Below, piece by piece: positions 1-12,800 of a stretch of 64,000 nt of DNA. The DNA lies in NCBI RefSeq assembly GCF_901933205.1, contig NC_044584.1, positions 11,139,001 to 11,203,000 of the forward strand, given 5' to 3'. A program made the position numbers and the translations under genes. Below the pieces are notes generated by a model. It saw only the letters and a list, made by a program, of their open reading frames with translations, searched no databases and was not told where the DNA came from. The DNA is from Camarhynchus parvulus. Taxonomy: Eukaryota; Chordata; Aves; Passeriformes; Thraupidae. Every line of letters starts with the position of its first letter. Position 1 is the stretch's first letter.

Positions 1-197
1 TACTATATTTTATTTCAATTCTTAAACTGTTTTTTCCTCAACTCATGGGTTTTACCTTTTTTCCTCCTGATTCTCCTCCCCATCCCACTGGATGTGTGTG
101 GATGTGTGTGTGTGAGATCCAGGGGCTGTGCGGTTCTCAGCTGACAGCTGGGGTTAAACTACAATTCAATGTCTATAAAATAAAAGACAAATACTAC
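1..197 (-). other. Start of ACSM5-like intron after first coding exon
   Basis: The sequence begins with the donor at 197-196 on the minus strand. It contains a short TG-rich stretch around 90-115 (GGATGTGTGTG repeated, then TG dinucleotides). No second ACSM exon is visible before the window edge. Confidence 0.6.
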
Positions 198-398
198 CTT
201 TTCCAGTTGTGTCCACTTATCTAAGACATCACTTGCAAAGTTGAAATATTCTGGCAGTTCCTTTTCACCCTGGTTTATAGATTCATAATGGGAAGTAATC
301 TGAAATGTAAGAAGCCTGTTGTTTCCATGGAATGTTCTGGAAGGTGACCTGAGAATCCACAAACACTGAGGAATCCAGGATTTAAGAAATGTTCTCAT
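198..398 (-). CDS. ACSM5: First coding exon of a mitochondrial medium-chain acyl-CoA synthetase (ACSM5-like), rest of gene off the left edge
   Basis: ACSM enzymes activate medium-chain fatty acids to acyl-CoA, through an acyl-adenylate, in the mitochondrial matrix. The exon encodes exactly 67 codons. Residues 1-38 are rich in Arg/Lys, Ser and aromatic residues and have no acidic residue, as expected of a mitochondrial targeting peptide. Residues 49-60 read PEYFNFASDVLD, the family's N-terminal signature that precedes a W-x-x-L-E segment; the same motif and the MR-x-x-L-(K/R) start are found in human ACSM5 as I remember it. The ATG at 398-396 has A at -3. A GT donor (plus-strand AC at 196-197) directly follows the final codon, and the open frame beyond it reads hydrophobic intron sequence. 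The AMP-binding domain exons are not in the window. ACSM identity is well supported; the paralogue (5 rather than 3 or 4) rests on the start sequence and on its divergent position beside PDILT. Confidence 0.8.
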
Positions 399-3300
399 GA
401 TAAATGATGTTTTATCAGATGATGAGGGGAAGGAATCAGGTGTACATCTAAGGAATCAGTCACCTGGAATGAAAGAAAAGACATTTAAAACCAGACAGTT
501 ATTGGATGCTGTCTAGTTTCTGATGCTGGATGAGCTAATGCAAAGCAGCTTGAATAAAGAGGTTGTTTGAACACATCCGTGTTTTCCCCATTATTTTATA
601 TTCCTCTTTTTCTTGTAAAGGGATTGTACACAGCTTTTCATTAGAATATTTGTCCTTTACTTTGTCAGCTGATGAATGACTCTCATATCTCATCTCTAAA
701 ATTTCACTCGCCAGTCCTTTTATCAATATCTATGTCTGGATTCCTGTAAATTTTATGTTACTTTGCCTGCTTACAGAAATGAAATACCACTACTTTTGAA
801 GTGTTTTAGGAGACTATCACCTTGACTTACAAACTGTCTCTATAATTATGTTATGCCCTAAACCTGCACTAGATGGCGAGTCACACTGAATTTATGCAGC
901 AATAAAACTGATGAATCTCTGATTTATTTTCTTATGAGTTCTATTTTCTTTGAGGGCATAGAATAAACACAAAATAGACAGTAGGTGAGCAAAGGTGAAG
1001 TGCCAAAGACTTCCATCTGCTTTGCACTTCAGCTGAAGTGTGCAGCTTGGGAAAAGATACATGTTGTAAAATAAGCTTGCAAAGAAAGTGCCAACATTTC
1101 CAGTTTTTTCTAGTCTTTCCTACACAACATACAGGTACATGTGGAAGAGACAGAACTGATAATGCCATAGGTATTTAAAGGCCAACCCTGAAAGTCAAGA
1201 AAACTGGATTTTCACTCACAGGAGCTGAATCATCAGATAAACTTGTTTTGAGTGTAATTAAATCCTTAAGGGTGTACCCATATATCTAAGGGAATTCTCC
1301 CCCAATTCTATGAAATCAGCTTTGTTTTTAAACTTTTCTGTGCCGTGATGTTGTCATTATTTAACAGCCAGCAGCACATACCTGTCTCCCAGGGATTCTA
1401 TGCACTTACTTTCACCTTTGCATTATTTATTGCAAGAGTGGGTGTAGTGAGGGCTTCCAGTGCTCAATGCCAATAAATAACAGTAACTGGCATCACTCTG
1501 AAATCATTGCATTTGTGAGGCAAACCAGAGAAACTGAGACAGAAAGTGCACACGTCAGGCACATCTCAATGGCTCTTGGCCACATATTTGAGAGGGTATG
1601 AGTGGTAACTAAGCAGAAGGCTCTAGAATATTATTGATCCTGAATCCAGGTTTTCCTGCTGACTGGACTGTGACTTCTGCAGAGGGCAGATTTTCCACAT
1701 TTCTCTAGCTACAAAGCACAAAAAGAAAGCCAAAGCTAGCTAGCACTGATGAAGAAATGCACAGAACGGGATCTTATCTGCTCTGTGTCTAGAAGAAAAC
1801 ATTGTTCTCCACCAGTTGAGTTCCACTAAATCTCACTCCTTTCCTCATTGCAAATCTGTCCTGGCAGGATGGACTGTTGTATGATTCTCCTTTTTCTGCA
1901 GTGTCCTTTCAGGACACAGAGGTTAGAAACCCTCTCCACGATGGAGCCTATTTCCTGGTAGGAGGTTTCCAGGAGGGATTTAAGTTGATGGCTGTTTGTT
2001 TTAGTGGCAGACAGGGGGAAACCAACTCTCTCAGCAAAGGCTTTTGTCATCCTACCTTTGTTCTGGGAGCCTTAGGCTGTGTTCTGAGCTTAAACACTTC
2101 CTGCCCAGCTCAAACAGGCCTTGTTAGTTTTAACCTGCAATTCTGAGAGATGCTTTTTAACCTTACTAGTATGTTGCTTGAAAGACATCTTTGAAAAGGA
2201 GCTGTTATGAAGAGAAAGAGACCACAAAGTCAAATGGGAGACTCTTATCTTTCTGCTTCTTTTTCTCCTTTAGTACCTGATTGCTGAATCTGTATTTATG
2301 TGTGATCTTATCTTGCAAGCAGCCTGAATACACAGCTCCTGATTTCATTAGGCTCTGCAAGTACTAATGGAACACATCTCAAGGTGCATTACAACACAAA
2401 GCTTTTGAGCCTGATAGAAAAGAGTTTGCTGAAAACCCAGCCCCACTCACAGCAGGCATGAAAACAGAAGAAATTGCAGCAATATGCCCCCCAAGATCCT
2501 TCACCCACAGAAAATGGAGGCTACCACATCAACCCATTATGAACATTCCTTTTTAGTGGTGCCCTCCTGGATAAAAAGTCTGCCAAAGGTACAAGGTGCA
2601 AAGAATCACTTCTTCCTCAAGAACAAGAAAGAGTCATTATTGAAGGAATTTCTTCTTGATTCTACTAATCCAGACCCACCTGTTGTCAAGTCAGCTCTGT
2701 CCTTCATGCCACTGAAATACTCTGTCCTTTGTGCCTGGTCTCCTCTATCAGCTACAGCTTTGGGGGTAAAGTTCACAAATTTCATCAGAGTTTAAGGTTC
2801 AAAGATATTTCTACAACAACTACGGACTGGCAGGTGTTTACAGAAATAATTCCACAGTAAATGGAAGGAATTCCAGAATCTCAATATTTCTGTAAGATAT
2901 TTTTTAAATGTTCTGAAAGGGCTGTCTGGGGAGGCCTCACAGTTCACATGCACAGCTGATAGCAATCCTAAGGATGAATTGGTACATTTAGCCCCTTCCA
3001 TTTATTGCACAGAAAAATGTGTTACCACTGAAAACCAATGGCACAATCTTCTGGTTTAACCCATAGAATAGTATCTTACTTGAGCTACAACTTGGCACTT
3101 AAGTACAGAAGGGAGCCTCACAGACAAGACATCAAAGAGTTACAGACATTGAAGTTACCTGTGCAAAGGAAATGAGAGTTTTCCCCTGACTTCAGCACAA
3201 TCTCAGTCCCACAATTAGTAGATCCATAAGTGCAAGAGACAAGCAACATTGGGCAGAGGAGCAGCCCTCAAATACTGTCCCAGGTACCTGACCTGCTGCT

Positions 3301-3681
3301 TTGTCTGTAGCCCTGATGAGAGAAGGGTGTCTAATGACACCAGCACACTTGGAACCCACTGGTGCTTCAGTAGCCAAGTGTTTCCTCCTGTGCTCTCTCA
3401 CCTTCTCCAGGGGTTGTTTATTTTCAGACACAGAAAACCCAACTTCCCCATACTTCTTCCCAACTTCTCCACCTCCCGCAACCACTACTAAAGATGAGGA
3501 AGTACTTAATTAATTTAATCTTCCCGTGGAAAGGTGCAGTTGGCTCCACTGGGATAAACTTATCAACCTTATCAGCCTCTTGGTTTGCCTGATACAGCTG
3601 CAGACATTTGAGCAGCAAACCCTACTGCTTAGTGCTCCTTTGCTTCTTTCTTTCTCAGTATCTGGGTAAAGGCAGGACAAG
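399..3681. promoter_or_regulatory. Shared upstream region between divergent ACSM5-like gene and PDILT
   Basis: The two start codons face away from each other 3283 bp apart, so both promoters and 5' UTRs should lie here, unless upstream noncoding exons extend further. The region is not CpG-rich and I see no convincing TATA box placed for either gene. A pyrimidine-rich tract ending in CAG at 3656-3658 sits 23 bases before the PDILT ATG and looks like a splice acceptor, which suggests that PDILT has a separate noncoding first exon somewhere in this gap. Open frames here (for example 103 codons at 2484-2795) show no family resemblance. The regulatory role is inferred from position only. Confidence 0.4.
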
Positions 3682-3877
3682 ATGAAGACACATCCATTTT
3701 CCCTTCTTCTATTGTTTCTCACAGGCTTCCTGGCAGCAGGCAGCATAAGCCCAAATGAAGCAAAGCTAAAGAAAGCCAAGCTCCCCAAAATAAAGAAGGA
3801 GAACCACGTGCTATTGCTGAAAAAGAGCAACTTTGACAGAGCGTTGAAGGAAACCAAATACCTCCTGGTGAAGTTCT
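3682..3877 (+). CDS. PDILT: PDILT coding exon 1: signal peptide and start of a domain
   Basis: This exon encodes residues 1-65 plus one base of codon 66. Residues 6-19 are a hydrophobic core (Phe/Leu-rich, ending AAGS) after a Lys-His start, a typical cleavable ER signal. Residues 28-40 are Lys-rich, and the following [14 protein letters not shown] is the usual entry to a PDI thioredoxin fold. The ATG has A at -3. The donor GTGAGT begins at 3878. The segment ends in LLVKF, the beta strand leading into the active-site loop. Confidence 0.9.
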
Positions 3878-6800
3878 GTGAGTATCAATTTCCCCTCCCT
3901 TACCCTGGTGGCTCTGCAGAGAATGACTGATGTTGGGGCACTCAAGAATGCTTGTTTTACCATTGCTTTGTCCCCTGATAGTCCTTGTTTGTTTTGGTTT
4001 CCTCTATGTATCTATTTCTGATCGTAACTACAGTAATTTATTCTTTTTTGGGGTGGTTAAATACCAGTCTGCTACGTCAGACAGTGCTGAGTTGGCATTC
4101 TTTGCTTCCACTGCCTAATTTTGCAAGTGTGTGTTTCACAGCACTGATGGGTAAAACATATTAAAAAAAACCAAACAAAAAACCAACCAAACAAAAGTTA
4201 ATCAGAGAGTGCTTTTCTCCCTCTTGCATTTTCATCAGCACTTTGTATGAGATTTTTTTGATAGTATCTCTCCTCTGTGAGCATTTGGGCTTCAGGGATT
4301 GTCTTTTTACAATATTTTGATGTCTGTGGTTACATTATATTGTTATTTTTCCCTGAAAGGAGTGCTTGATTAGGTAGAGGCAGGTTTGTGGTCCTTCTTT
4401 TAGGTTCATGTTCATTCCTCCTGGGGGACAAAAGTGGTGGGGTTTTTGAATAACTAACCTTGTTATAAGGTCAGGCCACCAAGTACATCACAAAGGAAAA
4501 GCCAAGAGGCAGATCCTTGTGATGTTACCCATCTAAAAGTTCAGATGCTGCATAATTTCCCATGCCCCAGACAGGGATCTGCACTGGCCAGCAGCTTGCT
4601 GCTAGCAGAAACCCTTTGATCAGCATAAGGCAGCAAAATCTTTATATCTGTTGCTTGGGCTTGACCTTGTTCTGCTGAGCCAAACTCCCTGAGCTCAGTG
4701 CACACATCTCTTAACCTTAAATTACACAAACACTTTCCAACCAGACCCCCTTTGGCAGAAGGTGCTGACACAGGCACAAGCTGAACCCCCAAACTGTTCC
4801 ATATTTGGAAAGGATATTCAAAATTAAGGCAATATCCTAATTTAGCAGAAGCACATCTAATTTGGTCTTTTGCATCACTACCAAATGTGAATTTTACTGC
4901 TGATATATAATTATAATAAAATAAAATATAATAAAAATAAAATATAATAAAACATAATGTAATGTAATATAATATAAAAAATAAAGTAAAACAAAAAAAT
5001 TAAATAAAATAAAAATATTAAATAAAAATAATTTAAAAATTAAAAAATAAAAAATAAAAATATAGTAAAATGATATAAAATATAATATAAAATACAGTAT
5101 ATAATATAATATAAGATATATAATATAATAGCAATAATAACATACTATATCTAATAAAATATTTAATTTTAATATGAATATAAAATATTATATACTGTAT
5201 AATAGTATAGCAATAAACAATAAAATTGATCATAACATAAATAAAGAATATAATGAAGACAATAAAGATAATAATAATAGTGATGTAGTGCAGGTCAACC
5301 TGAAATGAAAACACTTGTACTTTCAACAAGAAAATCTAAAATACACTAACAGACTCAGGAAACTAAAAATATGTTTGCATCATGCCAAACATTTCATTAA
5401 TCCTGAAACAAGGTTATAAAACGTTAAGTTTTTTTTAATCTTTCAGAATAATCACATTAGAAAATTATTTAAAACACAATGTTTTAAATTTTTAGATAAT
5501 TCTGACAGTGTTGAAATTTAGGAAGATTTTGTTTACTAATTGTGGAGGATTTAAAGCTATTTACCACATTCAATCTGCAGTTGTGTACTGTTTTATTTCT
5601 TTGAAGATGCATAATTTTGGTGAAAAAAAAAAACAACTTACCAGAAAAAACCTTAGTCATTCTGTATTCTCACCTTTGTAAGAGCTGTTTCAAAGCACAG
5701 CATCCAAGTGACCAGGTCAGAGGAGAGTTTGTAAAGAAACTTTCTTAGTACTGGCAGAGATTATCAACAGGGAGATATTGCAACACACTTCAGGATTGCA
5801 ACCAAGTATGAGTAGAAAACAGACATGAAAAAATTCAGAAAGAGACAGGAGATGGAGAAAGAATTGTTTAGAGTAGCCCAGAGACTTGGGCACTCCAAGG
5901 ATATGGGGGTGTAAACCAGGCTTCCTTGCCCCCTCTTCAGAGCAGTCTTGGCCCTCTCTGGTCTCCCACCACCCTCACACCTGGCTTCTTCAGCAGGGAA
6001 GGACAAACAGACTCCTCCTTTCCCCACCACATCTTCCAAAACACAGAGATGAAGCTCTGCTCCCCAAACACACCTTGCTCCAGTGATCCTCATCACTCTC
6101 TGGTTTGGATCAAAGGCCTTACTGAAAACTCATGGATTGCCTTTCCCCCACAATCATAAAGGCATCCACAGTCCCTGGAAAGAATTATGGAGTCACTCCC
6201 AGGACTGATGAGCTTCACAGCACTGATCCATCATCTGGAAATTGCTGGCCTCAATCTCTATGGCTCCCTTTGGAGACTTGCCACTGACCAGCCTCTGGGG
6301 CAGTGAGAAACTGTCCTGCAGTGAGGCACTGTCCTGGGCTGTAGGAAACCTGACTCCACAATGCTGAATGAGCTGATTCATTTGCTGTAATAATTTCATT
6401 GCCACAGCACAAGGAGACTAAAGATGGGACCTGCACAGAAAAGCCATAAACCTATATCTTTTATATCCTACTTCTAAAAAGTCTATCTAAATAAACAACC
6501 TGTGTTAACAAGGAACTATTAAAGAAACTTAGGTAATGTGAGAGAAAACAATATTGTCCAGATCACCCAGGAAATCTGTGAGGCTGCCAGAAATTAGCTT
6601 CAAAAATCCGGAATGAATGCGAGACCTAAGATCTTTTTCTTCCTGACTCATTAGAGATCACAGAGACAGAGAGTGGGAAGGAATCCCAGGCTTCCCAGGA
6701 GATAGGATTTCTTTTGGTGCTGTACCAACACCAGAAAAGTTTGAACTACAAACTTTCATTCAAGACTGTGCCTTAGATCACCTATCAATGACAAGAAAAC

Positions 6801-9800
6801 CTTTCCCTGTTGCATTATGTTATTTACTTACCAGTCCCACTGTATTTGTCAGGTGAGGTCGGCTTTGACGTTTTGTACCCAGTGACGCCCAAGCCCTTTT
6901 AATACCTGTCAGTTCCACCCTGACAGTGTCCCAGGTCTGCCTTCCTTCGGGAAGGGTTACTATAAATACATGCTGACTTTCAGCCAGGCAACGCATGGAT
7001 CCCTCTGGAGCTGGGCAAAGTTCACAGGGCAAGTACTGAGTGTGAAAACAAAGCGTTGACCCAGAAACCCAGCGCTCTTCGTCTCTCATCCCAGCTCTTC
7101 TGTGCAACAAAACATGTCTGAAAACCATGCAAGCATCACCCAGCAGTGTGTGAGTCCTGCCCAGCACCTCATTTCAGCACTTCATTGAAAGTGCTCTCAG
7201 GCTGTGGCATTTCCCAGTCCACACTGAACTGATCTAAATTCCACACAAATGCTTCTGAGCACAGGGAATTCAGAGCGCTTGTCACCAGCAGAAGGCAGAC
7301 CTTAGGTCAGTGCTGCCTGCATGGGAGAGTTTCAGTGTTTACACTGCACACTGCCTGAATAGAAGTCCCTCTGTTGACTTTCACTGCAGAGAAAAGCAAA
7401 TAAGCACCATAAAAAGTCTCAATCACTCTAACAAAAATGCCTATCACAGAGAGAATAAAGTTTGTACACTTGGCAAAAGCACAGCCTTCAGAGCACATGC
7501 TAACACCATTTCCTCCAACTTATCAGAAGAATTCGTGGAAAGACACAGACCCCAGTGAATGCCTGATTCCACAGGCTTCTGAGAATGCCTGCTGCTGTTC
7601 TTTCCAGTGAAAAGTTTTCACATTCTAGATAAACATGGGGATGACCTAAAGACAAGCACACGAGTGGTGCAGACATTGTGCTGCTGCTTTGTGTGCTAAG
7701 CACGCTCCCATTTATGAGAAGGTGATGTTTACCTTTTCTAGCAGAACATTTGTACATCTAGTGAGGCACTGGGTCAGCCACAGTATTCCTGCAACCTGGG
7801 ACTGAGATAATGACATTTAATAGGCAGGATAAGGGTTACTCTTGAAGACAAACATCTCTTTTTTAAGGCACAAAAACTGAAGGTGATGTTATTAAGCAGA
7901 AATTGCAGTTACCTGCAGCAGAATTACTTTCTAGCATGGGTCCCTCATGTAGGTGCCTCTCGCATGCTTATTTTAGTGAATGCTTACAATAATCCAAACT
8001 TAGAATAAACCCTGATGTTTACATAGAAGGAAATCTCAAACGAACTGCAAACCTCAGTTAAGAAGTAGAGAGGTCAGCACAGGAGGTTATGGCTGTATCT
8101 CACTCTAGAAGAGAAGGGGAGAATTCAAGGTCACAGAAGCAAGCTTGCAACTGCAGCAAGATTAACATCCTTCTACTCTGATAGGTTAAATATGAATCTA
8201 TCCTTCATCTCAAGACTCTTCTACAGAGAAATTTATATATCTGTAGTGCAACTGCAAAAGCAGCCTGCACAGATGAGAAATGGGACTGCTGAAATGGTTT
8301 TGTGACCATGTCAGAAAATAACAGCCAGGAAATCAGTATCTGGCAGGACAACAGGCACATTCACAATGACTACTGCAATCCCTAAACCACCAATTCAGAC
8401 AGAATGATGAGATTGGAGGACACCAGCAATTAGCTAAAGGAAAATTAACTCATTGTGCTTCTGTGTACACCCACTTCAAGAATTCTTTAGGGTCATTAAA
8501 CACATTCATGTGTCAGCAAAAGATTTATCTGTATACATTTCAATATATTTTAGCTCAGTAAACTGCACCATGAAAAAGAAGTAGCAGCTTACTCAGGTTG
8601 TCAATGCACTGAAGAGGGAAGAGTCAAAATACAGGATTTCTGGTTCTCTTCCCACTTTTAATTTTCAAACCCTTATTTTATCCTTGTTTTTATTGACAAA
8701 ACCACTGATATGGAAACATTCTCCCATATTAATACAATGCTGTTCTTGAGCTGACAGCCTTTGAAGGGCCTCTTGCTTCTGGCAGCTGTGGCACAGCACA
8801 CTGGTTTATGCAGGTGTCCTGCCACCCACACTGCCTTCCCTGGTGACCTTGTCACAGCTCTGCTGCCTCTTATCCGTGTCTGCTTTGTTCCCTGCTGATG
8901 CTCCTCGAGTTTGGAGCCTGTGATGCCACCTTAGCCCCAGCAGCTGCTTCCTCATCCCACGGCCTGAAGTGATCGGTGTCAATAAAAATCTAAACCAGAG
9001 GAAGCCAAACAAAACTCAAGAAAAGGCTCCAAATAAAAAGAGTGATGATTTCCTGCAACACTCAAACGACTTGAAAGATAAAGCACCTGGGAGGCAGACA
9101 GAGAATGAGTGGAATGAAAGGAATTGATGGAGAGCTGAAGAGGAGTCTAATCACTCGGGAAAGCAGGGGAAAGGTGCATGATGGATGTTTCCACATGATT
9201 TCTGGGTAGTCAAGGAAACAGTTTTTATCTGTCTGTTCACTCACTGAACTTGTGTCTCACAGTTAGCAGGTTAATGGTACTTAAAGTTCCCCTGTCTCTG
9301 ACTGCAGGAGTCCTGTGCTTCTCCCAGCTGCAGCACAGAGCCACTAACTCTAGCAACTCTCATTATCTAGCATGCTGCTTACATTCCTAGTTAGCTGCAA
9401 CTCTGTCTACTCAGGTCATTCAGTGACAAGAGATCATTCCTAAAATATCTGTTTGGAATTAAAATATTTCAGAGAAAATTTGATCCTACACCCTCTTCTT
9501 CACAGACAGTCTACCTAAATGTCTAATGTCTAAGCTTAATATTTATTTTATATTTGTGAAACTTCAGCTTCTGGTTCACCAACAGTTTATTCTGCCCCTT
9601 CTTATTACACTGTGCAAAAAGCATTTCAGCTTTCACTTTCCCAGTTGTGGTAAAACAGCTGTGCAACCTCAGGTTATTAGGAAAAAAAAAATCATTGTAC
9701 TGAAATTGCCTCTGGTGTAAGACAGTGACTTAGAATTAGCTGAAAGCTGCTGGATCCTGGTTTGCTATGGGGTTTACTGCTCCAACTCCCCTCTGTCCAG

Positions 9801-12800
9801 AGCCACACACCCTCCCTCTGGGAGAGCCCAGTAACTGTTCTGGGCTAGCCCTGGCACCTGCAGTCTCTGTGTACCAGCACTCTCAAACTGCACTGCAAGT
9901 ACTCCATGTCTTATTGAATACTCCACATTTGCAATCATTTTCAGCAAAAATACTTCACAAAGGCTCAACACTCAGTGTCCCTAGAAGCAGCAGTATTTTT
10001 ATAGGTTAGACAAGCAATTTCTTACATTGACAGGTCAGCATTGCAGGTTTTCTGCTGTTGTCTCTAGAGCATATTCAGGTACAACTGGAGATATTTTTCC
10101 CCCCTTTTCTTGGTGGTAGGAGATAACAAATTAAAATCCTGCTGAGGGAAAGGTTCATAAGACCATTTTTATCAATTGGAAATAGAAAATTAAAGTTTGG
10201 GTAAAATTTCTTTGAAAAATCATAATAAGTTTATTTGATGAAGCACTAATTTTAGAGGCAGTTGGAGCACAACTTGGATTTGGACTGCTGTCTTCAGGCT
10301 CATTTACTTTATTTAGAGAAGCACCTTCTCTTCATCACACGGTATCTGAGTGTCCCCTGAGAAGACTCTAAATTTTGCTCTACTAACAGGAACCCTTTGG
10401 CATATTAACAGCTGGAGCAGCTCTTCCAGTGCAGGGGTTCTGTGAGCCTCTGCCAAGATGGGTCTGTGTGTGACTGGATGTGGAAGGGCCTAGCACTATC
10501 GCTTCAATATTTTGAGAAAATAGCATTATTTGATGCTAATCTTCACAGTTGTTTTTTTTTTTGCTGCAACAGTAAGGCGGAAGAAAATGACTGATGGCTG
10601 GGATTCAGAGCAAGGATAATGATGAATAATGCAAGGAATGTAACTCAGCACTGAGTTAGAATATGGATTTATCTTTCATGTATTAGAGCTCTTACAGAAA
10701 TGTCCATTTACTTTTTGGTTATAACCACATTGGGCAATGTCTTCACAAGGTATGTTCTAGAGAAATGCATCTGCTATTTTGTGAAAGAACAAGAGACAGT
10801 TGTTTTGTTACATTTAGCTTTGGTGTTTGTGTGTGTGCTTGTGCAGTTATATATCTGAACGTGTGTATACACAAACCACCTATATATACACAAAAGAACA
10901 AACAATTTTATGAAACCAAATTTAACTGCATGTTCTTCATCTCTTCCTATTTGCTAAGTTTATTGAAGAAACAAAAAATTTTATGTGCATAATCTAAAGA
11001 AAAAAGTTTTGTTCTTTATAAGAAAAGACATTTAACAAGACGGAGTATCTCAATTTCAACCAAAATTCGGGTTTTTCAACCCAAGTTGCAAACATACAAA
11101 GCTCCAGGCCTTTATCTCTGACTTGTCTTTGAATGCAGAGCAGTCTGTGTGCCTGGTTTCCTTCTCTTTCCCTTTTTTCATGTTAATATAACTTTACAGC
11201 TCCAGTGCCAGCCTAGATGGCCCCTCTCCTTCCACCAAAGACACAGCTCCCATTTGAGCTGGAGAAGGGCTGGCACACAGGACAGCATGAGGAATACATG
11301 TCCTTTCAAACATGTGTTTTTGAAAAATATTTCAAACACCTTTCAAACACCACACTCTGCTCCTCTCTTTCCCTCCTCCATATCTCATCTGGTAAAGTAC
11401 TTTCTGCATTACAAAAGTTTGCCTCAGTGAAGTTAAATAGAGTGAAGGATAGAGTTAAATATTGCTCACATTAGGACTCTATGATCAGAGTCCTAATGTG
11501 GGCAATATTTAACTCTATCCTTCACCTCTCTTAAACTCATATTCAGCACAGTCAGTCAAATTACTTTTTAATTGCTCCACATATTTTTCTCAACAGAAGA
11601 TTATTGAAATGTTGCTGGTTGTTCAAGGTGATTGGTTCAAGGACATAAGGAGTGGTAAAAAACCAGCATCAATATAAAGAAGTAAATATAATCCCTCATT
11701 TACTTCTGAGTCATAGAAGACCTTATTCAAACCCTCCAGCTACCACTTGACACAACAACCTCCACTAGAAAGCTTCACACTGTGGCTTATGTAACCCATT
11801 TGCTTTTGATTGGCCTTTTCCAGATGTTACTTTATCTCAGTCTTCTCAGAATTTATCTGAAGAATTTGCTGAGGCTGCACGACAGCTTAAAAAAGAAGCT
11901 CCAAGAATCCAGTTTGGCAAAATTGATGTGACACACCAATATGACTTGAGAAAAGAATTTAATATTCAAGCCTTTCCTACTGTGAAATTTTTTGTGAATG
12001 GCAGCAGGGAAGATCCCATAGACTGCAAAGGTAAACTGTCTCATGCACTGATAAGATAATGATCTGTAATGACAGGATGTACCCATCTATTACCCTGCTG
12101 AGAAGAAAAATATAGATGCTCAGATAAAAATACACAAGTTGGGAAGCTGGTTTTGCCCATGGTGTTAAATATGCAATTGCCTCTGTACCAATACAGGAAC
12201 TTGAATCTGAATTCATGTTCCAAGGGCATAACTGAGCATCTTCTCTCTATTAAGTTCACACAGTCAAATTAATTACTGGTGTTACTCCACCAAATACAGA
12301 ATTGGCCCAACAAGACAACTTACTCCCAGTTATTCCAATAAACATTAATGAGTTATGCCAAACAAGAACTGGGTCCCCAAACTGCTCCATTACTCTTCTG
12401 GTCCACTGCAATTCCCATGGGCAGTGTGCCTACAGAAACAGGCTGGAGCAACACTACATCTAACAAAGAACTGGGAATTCACAGGGTCCTTAACATACAG
12501 ATCCACTTCCTAAGCTACAGAAAATAATTTTGCCATTTAGCCATCAGAGGGAGCTCAAATGTGGCTTAGAATAAAACATGGAATAATTTGAAGTATTTTA
12601 CAGAAAGTTATGAAGCAAAGGGAACTGCAGACTTGAGCAATCCCAGAAATCCAGGTCTTATTAAACATTTTTGTTCACTTTCAGTACATACAAGAAAGGT
12701 TATGTTTTTCATAAAATTATGAACTTTTACCGAGGTGATAAAAATTGCTTGACTTGGTCAAGCACCTGTTGGTGTACTCTGAGCACATACAGGTGAGTCA

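Larger units (their letters stand above)
3878..11823 (+). other. PDILT intron 1 (7.9 kb)
   Basis: The intron is bounded by GTGAGT and TTTTCCAG. It contains an A/C-rich tract near 4158-4200, an AT-rich block at 4905-5290, a T run near 10551-10563, and a 39-bp near-perfect inverted repeat at 11442-11525. I found no coding exon inside on either strand; the open frames at 5764-6096 and 6820-7167 (minus) have no recognisable motifs. Confidence 0.8.

Noticed and set aside
5033..5329. 98-codon minus-strand frame resembling a membrane protein
   Set aside because: It is the translation of an AT-rich low-complexity block; Ile/Tyr/Phe content is a composition effect.
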